From Nonlabens tegetincola (lineage in GTDB: Bacteria > Bacteroidota > Bacteroidia > Flavobacteriales > Flavobacteriaceae), in NCBI RefSeq assembly GCF_002954355.1, contig NZ_MQVV01000012.1:434001-498000 (forward strand): 64,000 nt of DNA. Direction: 5' to 3'. The translations under genes were made by a program, and so were the position numbers. Shown here piece after piece: positions 41,232 to 51,154 of this stretch (the first letter of the stretch is position 1; each line of letters starts with the position of its first letter). The notes beneath the pieces were generated by a model. The model ran no database searches and was not told the origin of the DNA. It was given only the letters and a program-made list of their open reading frames with translations.

Positions 41232-42737
41232 TTAATAACCGTCGTTTTGAGTAATTGTAGGATTACCTCTTACTTCTACAGCAGGAACCGGTAATGCTCT
41301 GGCTCTAAAGTCATTGAAGCTTATGTCACATTCAGGTGCAGGGTAAAGTGAACAGTCCGTGTCATTTCTATCATAACCTTGGTTTGCAAGTGCTCCTAAT
41401 CTTTTAACATCAATGTAACGGTGCCCTTCAAAAGCTAACTCAATATAGCGTTCCGCCATGATATCTGCCCATGCTTCAGTAGCGCTAGAATAAGTCGGTG
41501 CGGCCTGTGGGCTAGTGTATCTAGCATCACGTACAATTTTCAATTGTGCTGCAGCACCAGGTAAATCTCCATTTTCAACAGCTGCTTCAGCAAGAATAAA
41601 ATGCATTTCAGCTGTTCTAAACACTTTCTGATCATTAGTATATCCACCAACCAGACCTGGTAAAGAAGGGTCTCCTGGATATTTATCCACAACCAGAATG
41701 TCGTCTTCTCGAGGGTTTGTTGCATTAGGGTAATCAGGAGAAATTAATGAAGATGGATCAACCCATACTTGTCTTCTGATATCACCGAAATTTGAACTAT
41801 TACTTTCTAATTCATTAAAAAGTCTTCTTCCAACCTCATATAATGGTGAACCTGTTACGTCACTTGAATTAGTATTCCATATTTGTCCCATACTGCTCCC
41901 AACAGCAAGAGTATTATTAAATTTAAAAATAACCTCTTGTGAAGTAGCGGTACCATTTATGTCTTGCCAAACCTCTGTAAATTGAGCAGCGTTAGCGGTA
42001 GTAGGTAAAGTAAAATTACCTAACACTGCTTGTGCAAAATTGGATGCTCTTGGGTAGTCACCAACATATGCAGCAACACGAGCTCTCAATGCATTTACAA
42101 AATCAAGTGAAATAAAGTCTACGGTGTATGCAGTTCCAGCTTGTGTTAATAAATTATCAGCTGCATCTAAGTCATCATTAATAAATTGAACAACTTCTGC
42201 CACCGTATTACGTGGTAATCTGTCTTCTACACCAGGTACAAAATCATATACTGGTACAGCCAAACTAGAAGGATCAGATAAATCTTGAGCAAAGTAAGCA
42301 AGCAATTGAGAGTAGGCATATGCTCTTAAAGCATGTGCTTCACCCAAAGCTTCATCATATGTAGCTTGTTCTGCAGCATCAGCTGGAGTAACTAGAGCTG
42401 CTCCTTCAAAGAAAATATTTGCATTTCTTATGGCACTATTGTAGCCAGTCCATATACCTGATGCTTGCGCATTGTTTACATTAAGCTGAAGTCTGTGTGA
42501 TTCGTTACCGTTGTTTCCAGCTTCACCTAATCCACATTCATCAGTGAAATATGATGTAAATGCGATACCCGTAGTTCTATTTGCATTTCCGTAGATTCCA
42601 AAAACAGCTGTTTTTACATCGTCCGCATTTTGGAACGCAGTATCAAATCCGAATTCACTCGGCTGAATTATTTCAGTTGCGTCTTCACAGCTAAACAAGG
42701 CAGCTGCGAGTCCTAAAGTTAAAAATATTTTTCTCAT
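41232..42737 (-). CDS. RagB/SusD family outer-membrane lipoprotein
   Basis: Partner lid of the SusC transporter at the cell surface. The 501 residues start with a lipobox (LGLAAALFSC, Cys17). It has the TPR-like SusD core (LGEAHALRAYAYSQLLAYFA), then FRTAEMHFILAEAA and MAERYIELAFEGHRYIDVKR, the best conserved SusD blocks, and a C-terminal RALPVPAVEV. The substrate could be a glycan or a peptide. It lies 11 bases after susC. Confidence 0.94.
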   Translation of the reverse strand: MRKIFLTLGLAAALFSCEDATEIIQPSEFGFDTAFQNADDVKTAVFGIYGNANRTTGIAFTSYFTDECGLGEAGNNGNESHRLQLNVNNAQASGIWTGYNSAIRNANIFFEGAALVTPADAAEQATYDEALGEAHALRAYAYSQLLAYFAQDLSDPSSLAVPVYDFVPGVEDRLPRNTVAEVVQFINDDLDAADNLLTQAGTAYTVDFISLDFVNALRARVAAYVGDYPRASNFAQAVLGNFTLPTTANAAQFTEVWQDINGTATSQEVIFKFNNTLAVGSSMGQIWNTNSSDVTGSPLYEVGRRLFNELESNSSNFGDIRRQVWVDPSSLISPDYPNATNPREDDILVVDKYPGDPSLPGLVGGYTNDQKVFRTAEMHFILAEAAVENGDLPGAAAQLKIVRDARYTSPQAAPTYSSATEAWADIMAERYIELAFEGHRYIDVKRLGALANQGYDRNDTDCSLYPAPECDISFNDFRARALPVPAVEVRGNPTITQNDGY

Positions 42738-42748
42738 TGCTTTTAAAA

Positions 42749-45700
42749 TTAAAATTGTAAATCAATACCTACACTAAAAATACGTGGTGTTGGGTATCTG
42801 TTGTATTCTGATAAACGTGTACTTTCTGGATCAGATCCTAACCACTTAGTCCAAGTAACTAAGTTTTCAGCATTTACATATATTCTAGCACTGTCAAGGA
42901 AAATTTTATCTAATGCTGTCTCATCAAAGTTGTAACCCAATTGCATGAAACGAACTCTTAAAAAGTCTGAGTCTATTAAGAATCTATCTGATAATGGTCC
43001 AGTAGCTATATTAGTAGCTGCTAAAGATGGCATATCTGTAACTCTATTTGTTGGCGTCCACGATCTTGTAAGGTCGCTAGATAATTGAGTTTGACCTAAA
43101 TTATTGATGTCATAATAGTCACGTTGATTAAAGTCAAATCTTTGTAATCCAGTCATGAAACTAAATTGAGTTTCAAAAAAGAAGTTGTTGTAGTTCATTT
43201 CAAAACCAAATCCACCTTGGAAATCTGGCACAGTATCAGTTCCAGTTAATCTTCTATCATCTAGTGTTGGAGCTTCCGTTGGATTTCCATTAGCATCTAA
43301 GAATAACAAGTTACCGTTTGCTGGATTTACTCCTAGATAAGGCACTACAAAGTATTCATTTAATTGAGCTCCTTCTTGGATTACTGATGAACCATTATCG
43401 ATGATTCCATCTGGAGCATCAATTGAAGTTACCTCATTTTCATTGTAACTTACGTTAGCAAATATGTCTAAATCAAATCCTTTATTTGATTTTGGAATGA
43501 TTAAATCAAATCTAGCTCCTAATTCAATACCACGATTCACCAAGTCTCCAATGTTAGCTTGCTGTGTACCACTAGCAATTACTAAAGTAGAAACAGATCT
43601 CGGAGAAAATAAATCAGTAGTTTTTCTGTTATAGATATCTAATGTACCTCTTAATCTTCGGTTAAATAATTCATAATCAATACCAAGGTTTGCCGTGTTT
43701 ACCGACTCCCATCTCAAGTCTGCATTTCCTAATTGAGATCTTACGAAGGTTTGATTATCAGCATATGATAATCCTGTAGTAAATAAAGTTCTTGTATTGT
43801 TAAGAGCTCCGTAATAAGTTGAAGCAATTCGGTCATTACCTACGCTACCATATGATGCTCTTAGTTTTAATGAATTAACCCAGTTTACATCTTTCATAAA
43901 TGCTTCTTCCGAAATATTCCATCTACCTGCAACAGACCAAAAAGTACCCCATTTGTTGTCTCCGCTAAATCTTGATGAAGCATCTCTACGAATTGTTGCA
44001 CCAAAACCATATTTGTCAGCATAATCATAATCAAATTCTGCAAAATATGAGAATAGACCAGTACTACCTTTTCCAGAGTTAACCGTTGGAACAAATTCGT
44101 CATTATCTTCATTGTCACCAATGAATGCCCCACCGTCATTTCCAGGACTAAATGTTCTTGGGTCTAAACCTGTCTGAGAAAAGCCGAAACTTTTAAAGTG
44201 AGCCTTTACATATTCTACATATCCGTTTGCTAATATTGTGTGACCATTACTTCCGTCTTCATTCGCACCAAAAGTTTTCTTATAACCTATGCTTGCAGTC
44301 GAATTAAATCTAAAGTCATTGAAAAATGATTCAGTTTGAAATCCTTCTACTTCTCCAGGTCCAATGAAACTTGCTCTTACTCTTGCTAGAGCAGAATTAG
44401 GATCGGCGTATCTTAAAAATGTTTGTTGACGATAATCCACACCAATGTTGTATCTCGCTGTCCAATTATCACTAATTTTATAAGATGAATTTGCACCAGC
44501 AATGATTTTCATTTCATCTTCTCTATTACCATTGAATAAAATGTTGTCTAAGGTAACATATGGAGACAAACGTGCCTGTAAACTACCAACCCATTCCTCT
44601 ATTCTTGTATCATAATTGTTTGGATCAAAATAAGGTAAACCAAAATTAGAATTATAGATAGAATTAAAGTAAATAGCATTATTTCTTGTCTCAGGCTCTG
44701 ACTGAGAATTGTTTTTAGAATATCCTACTTGAAGAGAGGTTGCCAAATTAAAGCGATCATTATCTGACTTTACATTTAAATTGTTTCTAACCGTAAATCT
44801 CTGTAAGTCTGATGCTTGTAAAGAACCTTCTTCGTATGTGTAGTTAACAGATGTGAATTGGTTCAAGTTTTTACCACCAGATCTTAGAGATAAATTGTGT
44901 AATTGACTAAACCCAGTTCTATAGAAAGTATCACTCCAGTCGGTGTTAACCGCATATGCATTTATTTCAGCGTCTGTTAAAGTTGCACCTAGACCGATTC
45001 CTCGTTCGTTTTCTAGCCTTAAGTAGTCACGTGAGTTGAACAGGTCATACTCTGTGTCTATTAATTCCGTAATTCTAGTCTGTCCCGTATAACTAACTTG
45101 AAGCTCTTGATTATAAGCACCACCTTTAGTTTTGATGATAATCACACCATTTGCACCTCTATTACCATAGATTGCAGTTGCTGCCGCATCTTTAAGTACA
45201 GTCTGACTTTCAATATCCAATGGATTTATTGTTCTGAAGGCATCTTCATCAACAGGAATACCATCTATAATGATAAGTGGCTCTGTGTTACCATTAATAG
45301 AACTCACACCTCTTAATTGAATTGTAGAGTTTGCGCCTGGTTGACCAGAAGCCGTTTGAATAATAAGTCCAGGTACCTGACCTTGTAACCTTTGAATAGC
45401 ACTTGCGTTAGGTCTGTCTTGGATTTGTTTAGCGGTAATAACATTTGCAGCAATGTTACTCCTTTTGGTAGATGAAGTACGATATGCCTGAACTACTACC
45501 TCTTCAAGAGCAGAACTAAGTGTTACATCGATAACTGTTCTATTACCAACGGTCTCTTCTTTAGCATCATATCCTACATAACTAAAGACAAGCACGTCTT
45601 CAGGGTTAGCTTGAATACTATATTCACCATCAAAATTAGTTGATGCGAAGGTATTCGAACCTTTAATAGACACTGTTGCACCTCCAACAGGTCCATCTGC

Positions 45701-45796
45701 ATCTGATACCGTACCGGTAACAGTCTGCTGCGCAAAAGCTACTTGCGCAACTAACGCTAGTAATAGCGTCAAAATTCCTTTAAATTTTGTTTTCAT
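42749..45796 (-). CDS. SusC/RagA family TonB-dependent outer-membrane transporter
   Basis: A 1015-residue porin-like transporter. Signal peptide to about 22 (ending VAFAQ), a carboxypeptidase-like regulatory domain (TVTGTVSDADGPVGGATVSI, 24-100), a TonB-box-like region, the plug (AIQRLQGQVPGLIIQTASG and LIIIDGIPVDE), then the beta-barrel ending in ISVGIDLQF-like FSVGIDLQF with a terminal Phe. With the SusD protein it takes up an unknown large nutrient. No regulator or degrading enzyme is seen beside it. Confidence 0.94.
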   Translation of the reverse strand: MKTKFKGILTLLLALVAQVAFAQQTVTGTVSDADGPVGGATVSIKGSNTFASTNFDGEYSIQANPEDVLVFSYVGYDAKEETVGNRTVIDVTLSSALEEVVVQAYRTSSTKRSNIAANVITAKQIQDRPNASAIQRLQGQVPGLIIQTASGQPGANSTIQLRGVSSINGNTEPLIIIDGIPVDEDAFRTINPLDIESQTVLKDAAATAIYGNRGANGVIIIKTKGGAYNQELQVSYTGQTRITELIDTEYDLFNSRDYLRLENERGIGLGATLTDAEINAYAVNTDWSDTFYRTGFSQLHNLSLRSGGKNLNQFTSVNYTYEEGSLQASDLQRFTVRNNLNVKSDNDRFNLATSLQVGYSKNNSQSEPETRNNAIYFNSIYNSNFGLPYFDPNNYDTRIEEWVGSLQARLSPYVTLDNILFNGNREDEMKIIAGANSSYKISDNWTARYNIGVDYRQQTFLRYADPNSALARVRASFIGPGEVEGFQTESFFNDFRFNSTASIGYKKTFGANEDGSNGHTILANGYVEYVKAHFKSFGFSQTGLDPRTFSPGNDGGAFIGDNEDNDEFVPTVNSGKGSTGLFSYFAEFDYDYADKYGFGATIRRDASSRFSGDNKWGTFWSVAGRWNISEEAFMKDVNWVNSLKLRASYGSVGNDRIASTYYGALNNTRTLFTTGLSYADNQTFVRSQLGNADLRWESVNTANLGIDYELFNRRLRGTLDIYNRKTTDLFSPRSVSTLVIASGTQQANIGDLVNRGIELGARFDLIIPKSNKGFDLDIFANVSYNENEVTSIDAPDGIIDNGSSVIQEGAQLNEYFVVPYLGVNPANGNLLFLDANGNPTEAPTLDDRRLTGTDTVPDFQGGFGFEMNYNNFFFETQFSFMTGLQRFDFNQRDYYDINNLGQTQLSSDLTRSWTPTNRVTDMPSLAATNIATGPLSDRFLIDSDFLRVRFMQLGYNFDETALDKIFLDSARIYVNAENLVTWTKWLGSDPESTRLSEYNRYPTPRIFSVGIDLQF

Positions 45797-45914
45797 GTTT
45801 AGATTTATTTGAATTAGCCAGCTGTAAAAATCAAAAAAAAGACTTAATAAAACAACTTTTAACTATTTATTTTATTAGGAAATTTAATATTGGCTTAACA
45901 TTTGTATAACCTTT

Positions 45915-47569
45915 TTAGAACAAAACCTTATACTCTATATGGCCTATAAGGTTGGTTAGATTAAAGTTAGCGTCTCCAAAATTTCCTGATGCGATATTTA
46001 AACTTAGTATTCCTGAATTTGTTAAAATTCCTACACCTACTCCAAATCCTGTTAAATATTCTGCTTTATCGTCAATAAAGCTTCGGAAAATACCAGCATC
46101 TGTAATACTGTTTATGTATAAAGTTGGAGATAAATTGTATCTATATTCTAAAAGTAGGGTTGCATATTGCGAGCTATCAATGCTATTTTGATTAAAACCT
46201 CTTATGCTGTTGTTCCCACCTAATTGATACAACTCATTAAATTGAATTTTATCTGTTTTTAAAATTTGGCTTTTCAAAGAACTTAGAATCTTACTTCTAT
46301 TTGATAGATGCCAAAGTTTTGTAATGGTTGCGTCAATATTCAAATAATTTTCTTTTTCCTCTGGTAATTCTCTTGTTCCTGTGCCTATCTTAAGTTGGAA
46401 GATTAGATTTTGACGGTGCAATAAATCTGTTGACCATTTTTCTAATCTATAACCAATGTTCAATCCAGAACGATCGGTTTCAAGATTATTTAAGGAGAGT
46501 ATCATCCCGCTGTCCGTGGTATTTTGACTTTCGTAATTTAATGTGATAGTATTATTCCAATCTATTTTATAAGACGTTCCTATTTCAAAGTTGTTTCTTT
46601 GGTATGTGCTATCTCTTCGTACAATCTCCAAAGATGCGCCCAAACCAAAATTAGATTGTGCTACGTATGGAATTGTAAATGCTGAGTGTACCCTAGTTTG
46701 ATCATCTTGATCATTCCGATAAGTAAGTTGAAATCTTTCAGCAGCGTCAAAGTTGTTTTCTAAATACAGATCTAGATAACCATTTAATTCTAGTTTGCCA
46801 TTGTTATTATTAAAACCTAACAAACCTTCAGCGGTGTTTATGTTTTTCTTTTTTAGATATAGATAGAGAGTAGTGGAGTTTTCTTGAAACAACAATTCCG
46901 AATTTCTTGTGGACTCGATGAATGGGATACTATTTATTTTTTTACTAATTGCCGTCGATAATTTAGGGGTAAAGCTCTTGTCAATAATTTGTGACTTGAT
47001 GATTTTCTTTGGAAATTTTTTATAACCTTTAACTTCTATGTTGTCTATCCGCCTTTTTTTTGAAGTAGATGATGTAAGACGGGAGAAAAGTGTGTCCTGT
47101 GTTTCTTTTAAAAAGAGCAATTTGGTTTCAGTAAATACGAACCCTTGTTCGGAAAAAGAGTTGGTGATCAGCTTTAGTAAACTGTCTTTATGTTTAAAAG
47201 GTATTTTTATATCTCGCTTTCGCGAAAGCGTACTTTTTAAAAACTCATAATTTGAATAATAATCTTTTGGTATACCAACGTTTATTCCCTTTATAGGTTG
47301 ATTCAAGAATATCGACCGGCTATAGTGATAGGTTTTATTTTGGTTGATTGTGGTGTGCTGTAAGCGTATGTAACCAATATTTTGATAGTGTTTAATGATA
47401 CTGTCTGATTTTCTTTTTGACTCTTCGAATGAGCTACTAGATACAGCTATAGTATCTGTGATTTTTTGACTATTTGAATAGATGTAATTAAATATATCAA
47501 ATTGTTGGCTATATAATAAGGACAAAGTAAAAAGGGTAAAAAGTACTCCTAGTATGTAATTTTTCTCAT
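45915..47569 (-). CDS. Omp85/BamA-family outer-membrane protein, apparent frameshift in signal peptide
   Basis: A protein of about 551 residues with POTRA-like repeats (about 60-220; IDNIEVKGYKKFPKKII) and an Omp85 beta-barrel with YQLGGNNSIRGF and a terminal Phe (YKVLF). The long frame has only a TTG start at 47525, but codons before it encode the second half of a signal peptide. Adding one A to the A5 run at 47560-47564 gives an ATG start (47569) and MRKNYILGVLFTLFTLSLLY. LSRKR in the first POTRA comes from a palindrome copy. Role probably in outer-membrane protein insertion or secretion; closer to TamA or orphan types than to BamA by length. Confidence 0.85.
47215..47230. repeat. 16-bp palindrome, copy 11 (in Omp85 gene)
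   Basis: Exact copy, read as LSRKR. Confidence 0.95.
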
Positions 47570-47663
47570 TAAATAAAACATAGTTTTTGTATGTGTGCTT
47601 AACTTTTTTGATAGGGTAAAAACGTTTTTAAATAAACTTTATTGTAAATATTTGAAAGTGAGG

Positions 47664-47694
47664 TTTGAATAACAAAATAATATTTATACCTTTG
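47664..47694 (+). promoter_or_regulatory. Predicted promoter of the rpsL-rpsG-fusA (str) operon
   Basis: TTTG (47664-47667), 19 bases, then TACCTTTG (47687-47694): a full match to the Bacteroidota consensus, as expected for a highly expressed operon. The start is about 47699, giving a leader of about 40 bases. Confidence 0.85.
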
Positions 47695-47698
47695 CCGA

Positions 47699-47712
47699 CC
47701 CTAAAAATAGGG
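47699..47712 (+). promoter_or_regulatory. Hairpin at the 5' end of the str operon mRNA
   Basis: CCCTA, AAAA, TAGGG: a small stable hairpin right at the expected mRNA start. It could protect the transcript or serve in control. Confidence 0.5.
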
Positions 47713-47738
47713 ATTTAACATATTTAGCGTAAAATAAT

Positions 47739-48113
47739 ATGCCAACAATTTCACAATTAGTACGAAAAGGAAGAGCCAAAATAACTAAGAAGAGTAAATC
47801 GGCTGCCTTAGATTCTTGTCCGCAACGTCGTGGAGTATGTACGCGTGTTTACACTACTACGCCTAAAAAGCCTAACTCGGCAATGAGAAAAGTTGCTCGT
47901 GTAAGACTTACAAACGGTAAGGAGGTAAACGCATACATTCCAGGAGAAGGACACAATCTACAAGAGCACTCGATAGTATTAGTTAGAGGTGGAAGGGTAA
48001 AAGATTTACCAGGAGTTAGATATCACATTGTACGTGGTGCTTTGGACACAGCAGGTGTTGCAGACCGCACGCAACGTAGATCTAAGTATGGTGCAAAACG
48101 CCCTAAGAAGTAA
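47739..48113 (+). CDS. rpsL: 30S ribosomal protein S12
   Basis: uS12, at the decoding centre. 124 residues with [18 protein letters not shown] (Lys of the streptomycin site) and the loop [17 protein letters not shown]. It lacks the extra C-terminal tail seen in some phyla. First gene after the str promoter. Confidence 0.98.
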   Translation: MPTISQLVRKGRAKITKKSKSAALDSCPQRRGVCTRVYTTTPKKPNSAMRKVARVRLTNGKEVNAYIPGEGHNLQEHSIVLVRGGRVKDLPGVRYHIVRGALDTAGVADRTQRRSKYGAKRPKK

Positions 48114-48140
48114 TTCAATTAACAATCTGAAACAACAGAA

Positions 48141-48617
48141 ATGAGAAAAAGACAGGCAAAAAAACGTCCTATCCTTCCGGATCCACGTTTTAACGACCAG
48201 CTAGTGACTCGCTTTGTAAACATGATGATGTTGCATGGAAAGAAGTCGATAGCATTTAAACTTTTTTACGATGCAATGGATATCGTAGAAGAGAAAAATC
48301 AAGATGAAGAAAAAACGGCTTTGGAGCTTTGGAAAGATGCCTTATCTAATGTAATGCCTCACGTAGAGGTGCGCAGTAGACGTGTAGGTGGTGCTACTTT
48401 TCAAATCCCAATGCAGATTAGACCAGATCGCAAAATTTCTACAGCAATGAAATGGTTAATTGGATATGCTCGTAAGCGTAACGAAAAATCATTTTCTCAA
48501 AAATTAGCTGCTGAAATACTTGCTGCTGCAAAAGAAGAAGGTGCTGCTGTTAAAAAACGTGTGGATACGCACAAAATGGCAGAGGCTAATAAAGCATTCT
48601 CACACTTTAGATTCTAA
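48141..48617 (+). CDS. rpsG: 30S ribosomal protein S7
   Basis: uS7, which nucleates the 30S head. 158 residues starting [17 protein letters not shown], with [20 protein letters not shown] and RMAE-type end [15 protein letters not shown]. Three bases before fusA. Confidence 0.98.
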   Translation: MRKRQAKKRPILPDPRFNDQLVTRFVNMMMLHGKKSIAFKLFYDAMDIVEEKNQDEEKTALELWKDALSNVMPHVEVRSRRVGGATFQIPMQIRPDRKISTAMKWLIGYARKRNEKSFSQKLAAEILAAAKEEGAAVKKRVDTHKMAEANKAFSHFRF

Positions 48618-48620
48618 GAC

Positions 48621-50747
48621 ATGGCTAGAGATTTAAAATACACAAGAAATATTGGTATTGCCGCTCACATTGATGCTGGTAAAACAACAACTACTGAGCG
48701 TATACTTTATTATACAGGAGTTTCACATAAAATTGGTGAGGTGCATGATGGTGCTGCAACAATGGACTGGATGGAGCAGGAGCAGGAGCGTGGTATTACA
48801 ATTACTTCTGCTGCAACAACTTGTACATGGCAGTTTCCTATGGAAAATGCTCAAAGATTACCTGAAACTAAGGATTATCACTTTAATATTATCGATACTC
48901 CTGGTCACGTAGATTTTACTGTTGAAGTAAATAGATCTTTACGTGTACTTGATGGATTGGTATTCTTATTTAGTGCAGTTGATGGTGTTGAGCCTCAGTC
49001 AGAAACTAACTGGAGATTAGCAGATAATTATAAAGTCCCACGTATGGGATTTGTTAATAAAATGGACCGTCAAGGTTCTAATTTCCTTGCGGTTTGTAAT
49101 CAGGTTAAGGAAATGTTAGGTTCTAATGCGGTGCCTATCGTTTTACCTATCGGTGATGAAGCTGACTTTAAAGGAATAGTTGATCTTGTTAAGAACCGAG
49201 CTATTGTATGGCACGATAATACACAAGGAGCTACATTTGACGTAATTGATATTCCAGAAGAATTAAAAGCAGAAGCTAGAGAATACAGAGCACTTTTAAT
49301 AGAAGAAGTTGCTGCTTATGATGAAAGCTTGCTTGAAAAATTCATGGAAGATGAGGATTCTATTACTGAGGATGAAATTCACGCGGCATTACGTGCAGCT
49401 GTAATGGATATGTCTATCATTCCAATGGTTTGTGGTAGTGCATTTAAGAATAAAGGAGTTCAATTCCTACTTGATGCTGTTTGTCGTTATTTACCTTCTC
49501 CGGTAGATAAGGATGCGATTGTAGGAACAAATCCAGATACAGGAGAAGAAATTACACGTAAGCCTTCTGTAGATGAGCCTTTCGCGGCATTAGCATTTAA
49601 GATTGCTACAGATCCTTTCGTAGGTCGTCTAGCGTTCTTTAGAGCTTATTCAGGACGTTTAGATGCAGGTTCGTATATCTTAAACAATAGATCTGGTAAA
49701 AAAGAGCGTATTTCACGTATTTACCAAATGCATTCTAATAAACAAAATGCTATTGAATTCATCGAGGCTGGTGATATTGGAGCTGCAGTTGGTTTTAAAG
49801 ATATTAAAACAGGTGATACCATGTCTGATGAAAAGAACCCAATTGTTCTTGAATCAATGGAATTCCCTGATCCAGTAATTGGTATTGCTGTAGAGCCTAA
49901 AACAAAGGCTGATGTAGATAAGTTAGGTATGGCTCTTGCTAAATTAGCAGAAGAAGATCCAACTTTTACAGCTCGTACTGATGAAGCTTCAGGACAAACT
50001 ATTATATCTGGAATGGGTGAGCTTCACTTAGATATTATTGTAGACCGTCTTAAGCGTGAGTTTAAAGTAGAAGTAAATCAGGGACAGCCACAGGTTGAGT
50101 ACAAAGAAGCTGTTACAGCACGTGCTGAACACAGAGAAGTTTACAAGAAACAATCTGGTGGTCGTGGTAAATTTGCTGATATCGTATTTGTAATGGAGCC
50201 TGCGGAAGAAGGTAAAGATGGTTTAACATTTGTATCTGAAATTAAGGGTGGTAACGTACCAAAGGAATTTATTCCTTCTGTTGAAAAAGGATTTAAAGAA
50301 GCTATGAAAAACGGACCTCTTGCAGGTTACGAAGTTGATAGTCTTAAAGTTACTTTAACTGATGGTTCTTATCACGATGTTGACTCGGATCAGTTATCAT
50401 TCGAGCTTGCTGCAAAACTTGGTTTTAAAAATGCTGCCAAGGCTGCAAAGGCGGTTATTATGGAGCCTATCATGAAGTTAGAGGTACTTACTCCAGAAGA
50501 AAACATGGGTGATATCGTTGGTGACTTGAACCGTCGTAGAGGTCAGGTGAATGATATGGGTGACCGTTCAGGTTCTAAAGTGGTAAAGGCTAATGTTCCA
50601 TTATCAGAGATGTTTGGTTATGTTACCTCATTGAGAACATTGTCTTCAGGTCGTGCTACGTCAACAATGGAATTTTCACACTATGCAGAAACTCCTTCTA
50701 ATATAAGTGAAGAAGTGATTGCTGCAGCAAATGGTTCAAATAATTAA
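48621..50747 (+). CDS. fusA: Elongation factor G
   Basis: The translocase GTPase. 708 residues. G1 [14 protein letters not shown] (about 14-27), switch [12 protein letters not shown]4 NKMDRQG, then domains II-V with [18 protein letters not shown] and the C-terminal [20 protein letters not shown]. The gene lies in the usual place between rpsG and rpsJ. No tuf gene follows, as in many Bacteroidota. A second EF-G elsewhere cannot be excluded. Confidence 0.98.
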   Translation: MARDLKYTRNIGIAAHIDAGKTTTTERILYYTGVSHKIGEVHDGAATMDWMEQEQERGITITSAATTCTWQFPMENAQRLPETKDYHFNIIDTPGHVDFTVEVNRSLRVLDGLVFLFSAVDGVEPQSETNWRLADNYKVPRMGFVNKMDRQGSNFLAVCNQVKEMLGSNAVPIVLPIGDEADFKGIVDLVKNRAIVWHDNTQGATFDVIDIPEELKAEAREYRALLIEEVAAYDESLLEKFMEDEDSITEDEIHAALRAAVMDMSIIPMVCGSAFKNKGVQFLLDAVCRYLPSPVDKDAIVGTNPDTGEEITRKPSVDEPFAALAFKIATDPFVGRLAFFRAYSGRLDAGSYILNNRSGKKERISRIYQMHSNKQNAIEFIEAGDIGAAVGFKDIKTGDTMSDEKNPIVLESMEFPDPVIGIAVEPKTKADVDKLGMALAKLAEEDPTFTARTDEASGQTIISGMGELHLDIIVDRLKREFKVEVNQGQPQVEYKEAVTARAEHREVYKKQSGGRGKFADIVFVMEPAEEGKDGLTFVSEIKGGNVPKEFIPSVEKGFKEAMKNGPLAGYEVDSLKVTLTDGSYHDVDSDQLSFELAAKLGFKNAAKAAKAVIMEPIMKLEVLTPEENMGDIVGDLNRRRGQVNDMGDRSGSKVVKANVPLSEMFGYVTSLRTLSSGRATSTMEFSHYAETPSNISEEVIAAANGSNN

Positions 50748-50759
50748 TTTTTTCAAAAG

Positions 50760-51065
50760 ATGAGTCAAAAAATCAGAATCAAGCTTAAATCTTACGATTA
50801 CAATTTGGTAGATAAATCTGCTGAAAAAATTGTAAAGACAGTAAAGAGTACTGGTGCTGTAGTAACGGGTCCAATCCCACTTCCTACACACAAGAAGATT
50901 TTCACAGTGTTGAGATCTCCTCACGTTAATAAAAAGTCTCGTGAGCAATTTCAATTAAGCTCTTATAAGCGTCTGTTAGATATTTATAGTTCTTCTTCTA
51001 AAACTATTGATGCCCTAATGAAATTAGAGCTTCCTAGTGGTGTTGAAGTAGAGATTAAGGTCTAA
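50760..51065 (+). CDS. rpsJ: 30S ribosomal protein S10
   Basis: uS10, also the transcription antitermination factor NusE. 101 residues with [20 protein letters not shown] and the loop [20 protein letters not shown]. It is separated from rplC by 89 bases that hold a terminator-like hairpin, so it may belong to the str transcript rather than to the following genes. Confidence 0.98.
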   Translation: MSQKIRIKLKSYDYNLVDKSAEKIVKTVKSTGAVVTGPIPLPTHKKIFTVLRSPHVNKKSREQFQLSSYKRLLDIYSSSSKTIDALMKLELPSGVEVEIKV

Positions 51066-51088
51066 TTAGATTTAATAATCAAATATTT

Positions 51089-51122
51089 GAGTTACGCTTT
51101 CGCGAAAGCGTAACTCTTTTTT
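51089..51122 (+). terminator. Terminator-like hairpin within the S10 operon, built on palindrome copy 12
   Basis: A 28-bp perfect palindrome (51089-51116) followed at once by six Ts (51117-51122). The central 16 bp are the genome-wide palindrome, and the flanks GAGTTA/TAACTC extend it. It sits in the only large gap of the ribosomal cluster. It could end the fusA-rpsJ transcript or reduce downstream expression. Confidence 0.75.
51095..51110. repeat. 16-bp palindrome, copy 12 (intergenic, rpsJ-rplC)
   Basis: Exact copy, and the only one with symmetrical flanks and a T run. Confidence 0.95.
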
Positions 51123-51154
51123 AAATAAGTAAAATCATTTTATAATAAATAAAT

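Noticed and set aside
55-51110. The repeated palindrome as a CRISPR array or insertion-sequence end
   Set aside because: Copies are kilobases apart, have no spacers of fixed size, no target duplication and no transposase nearby.
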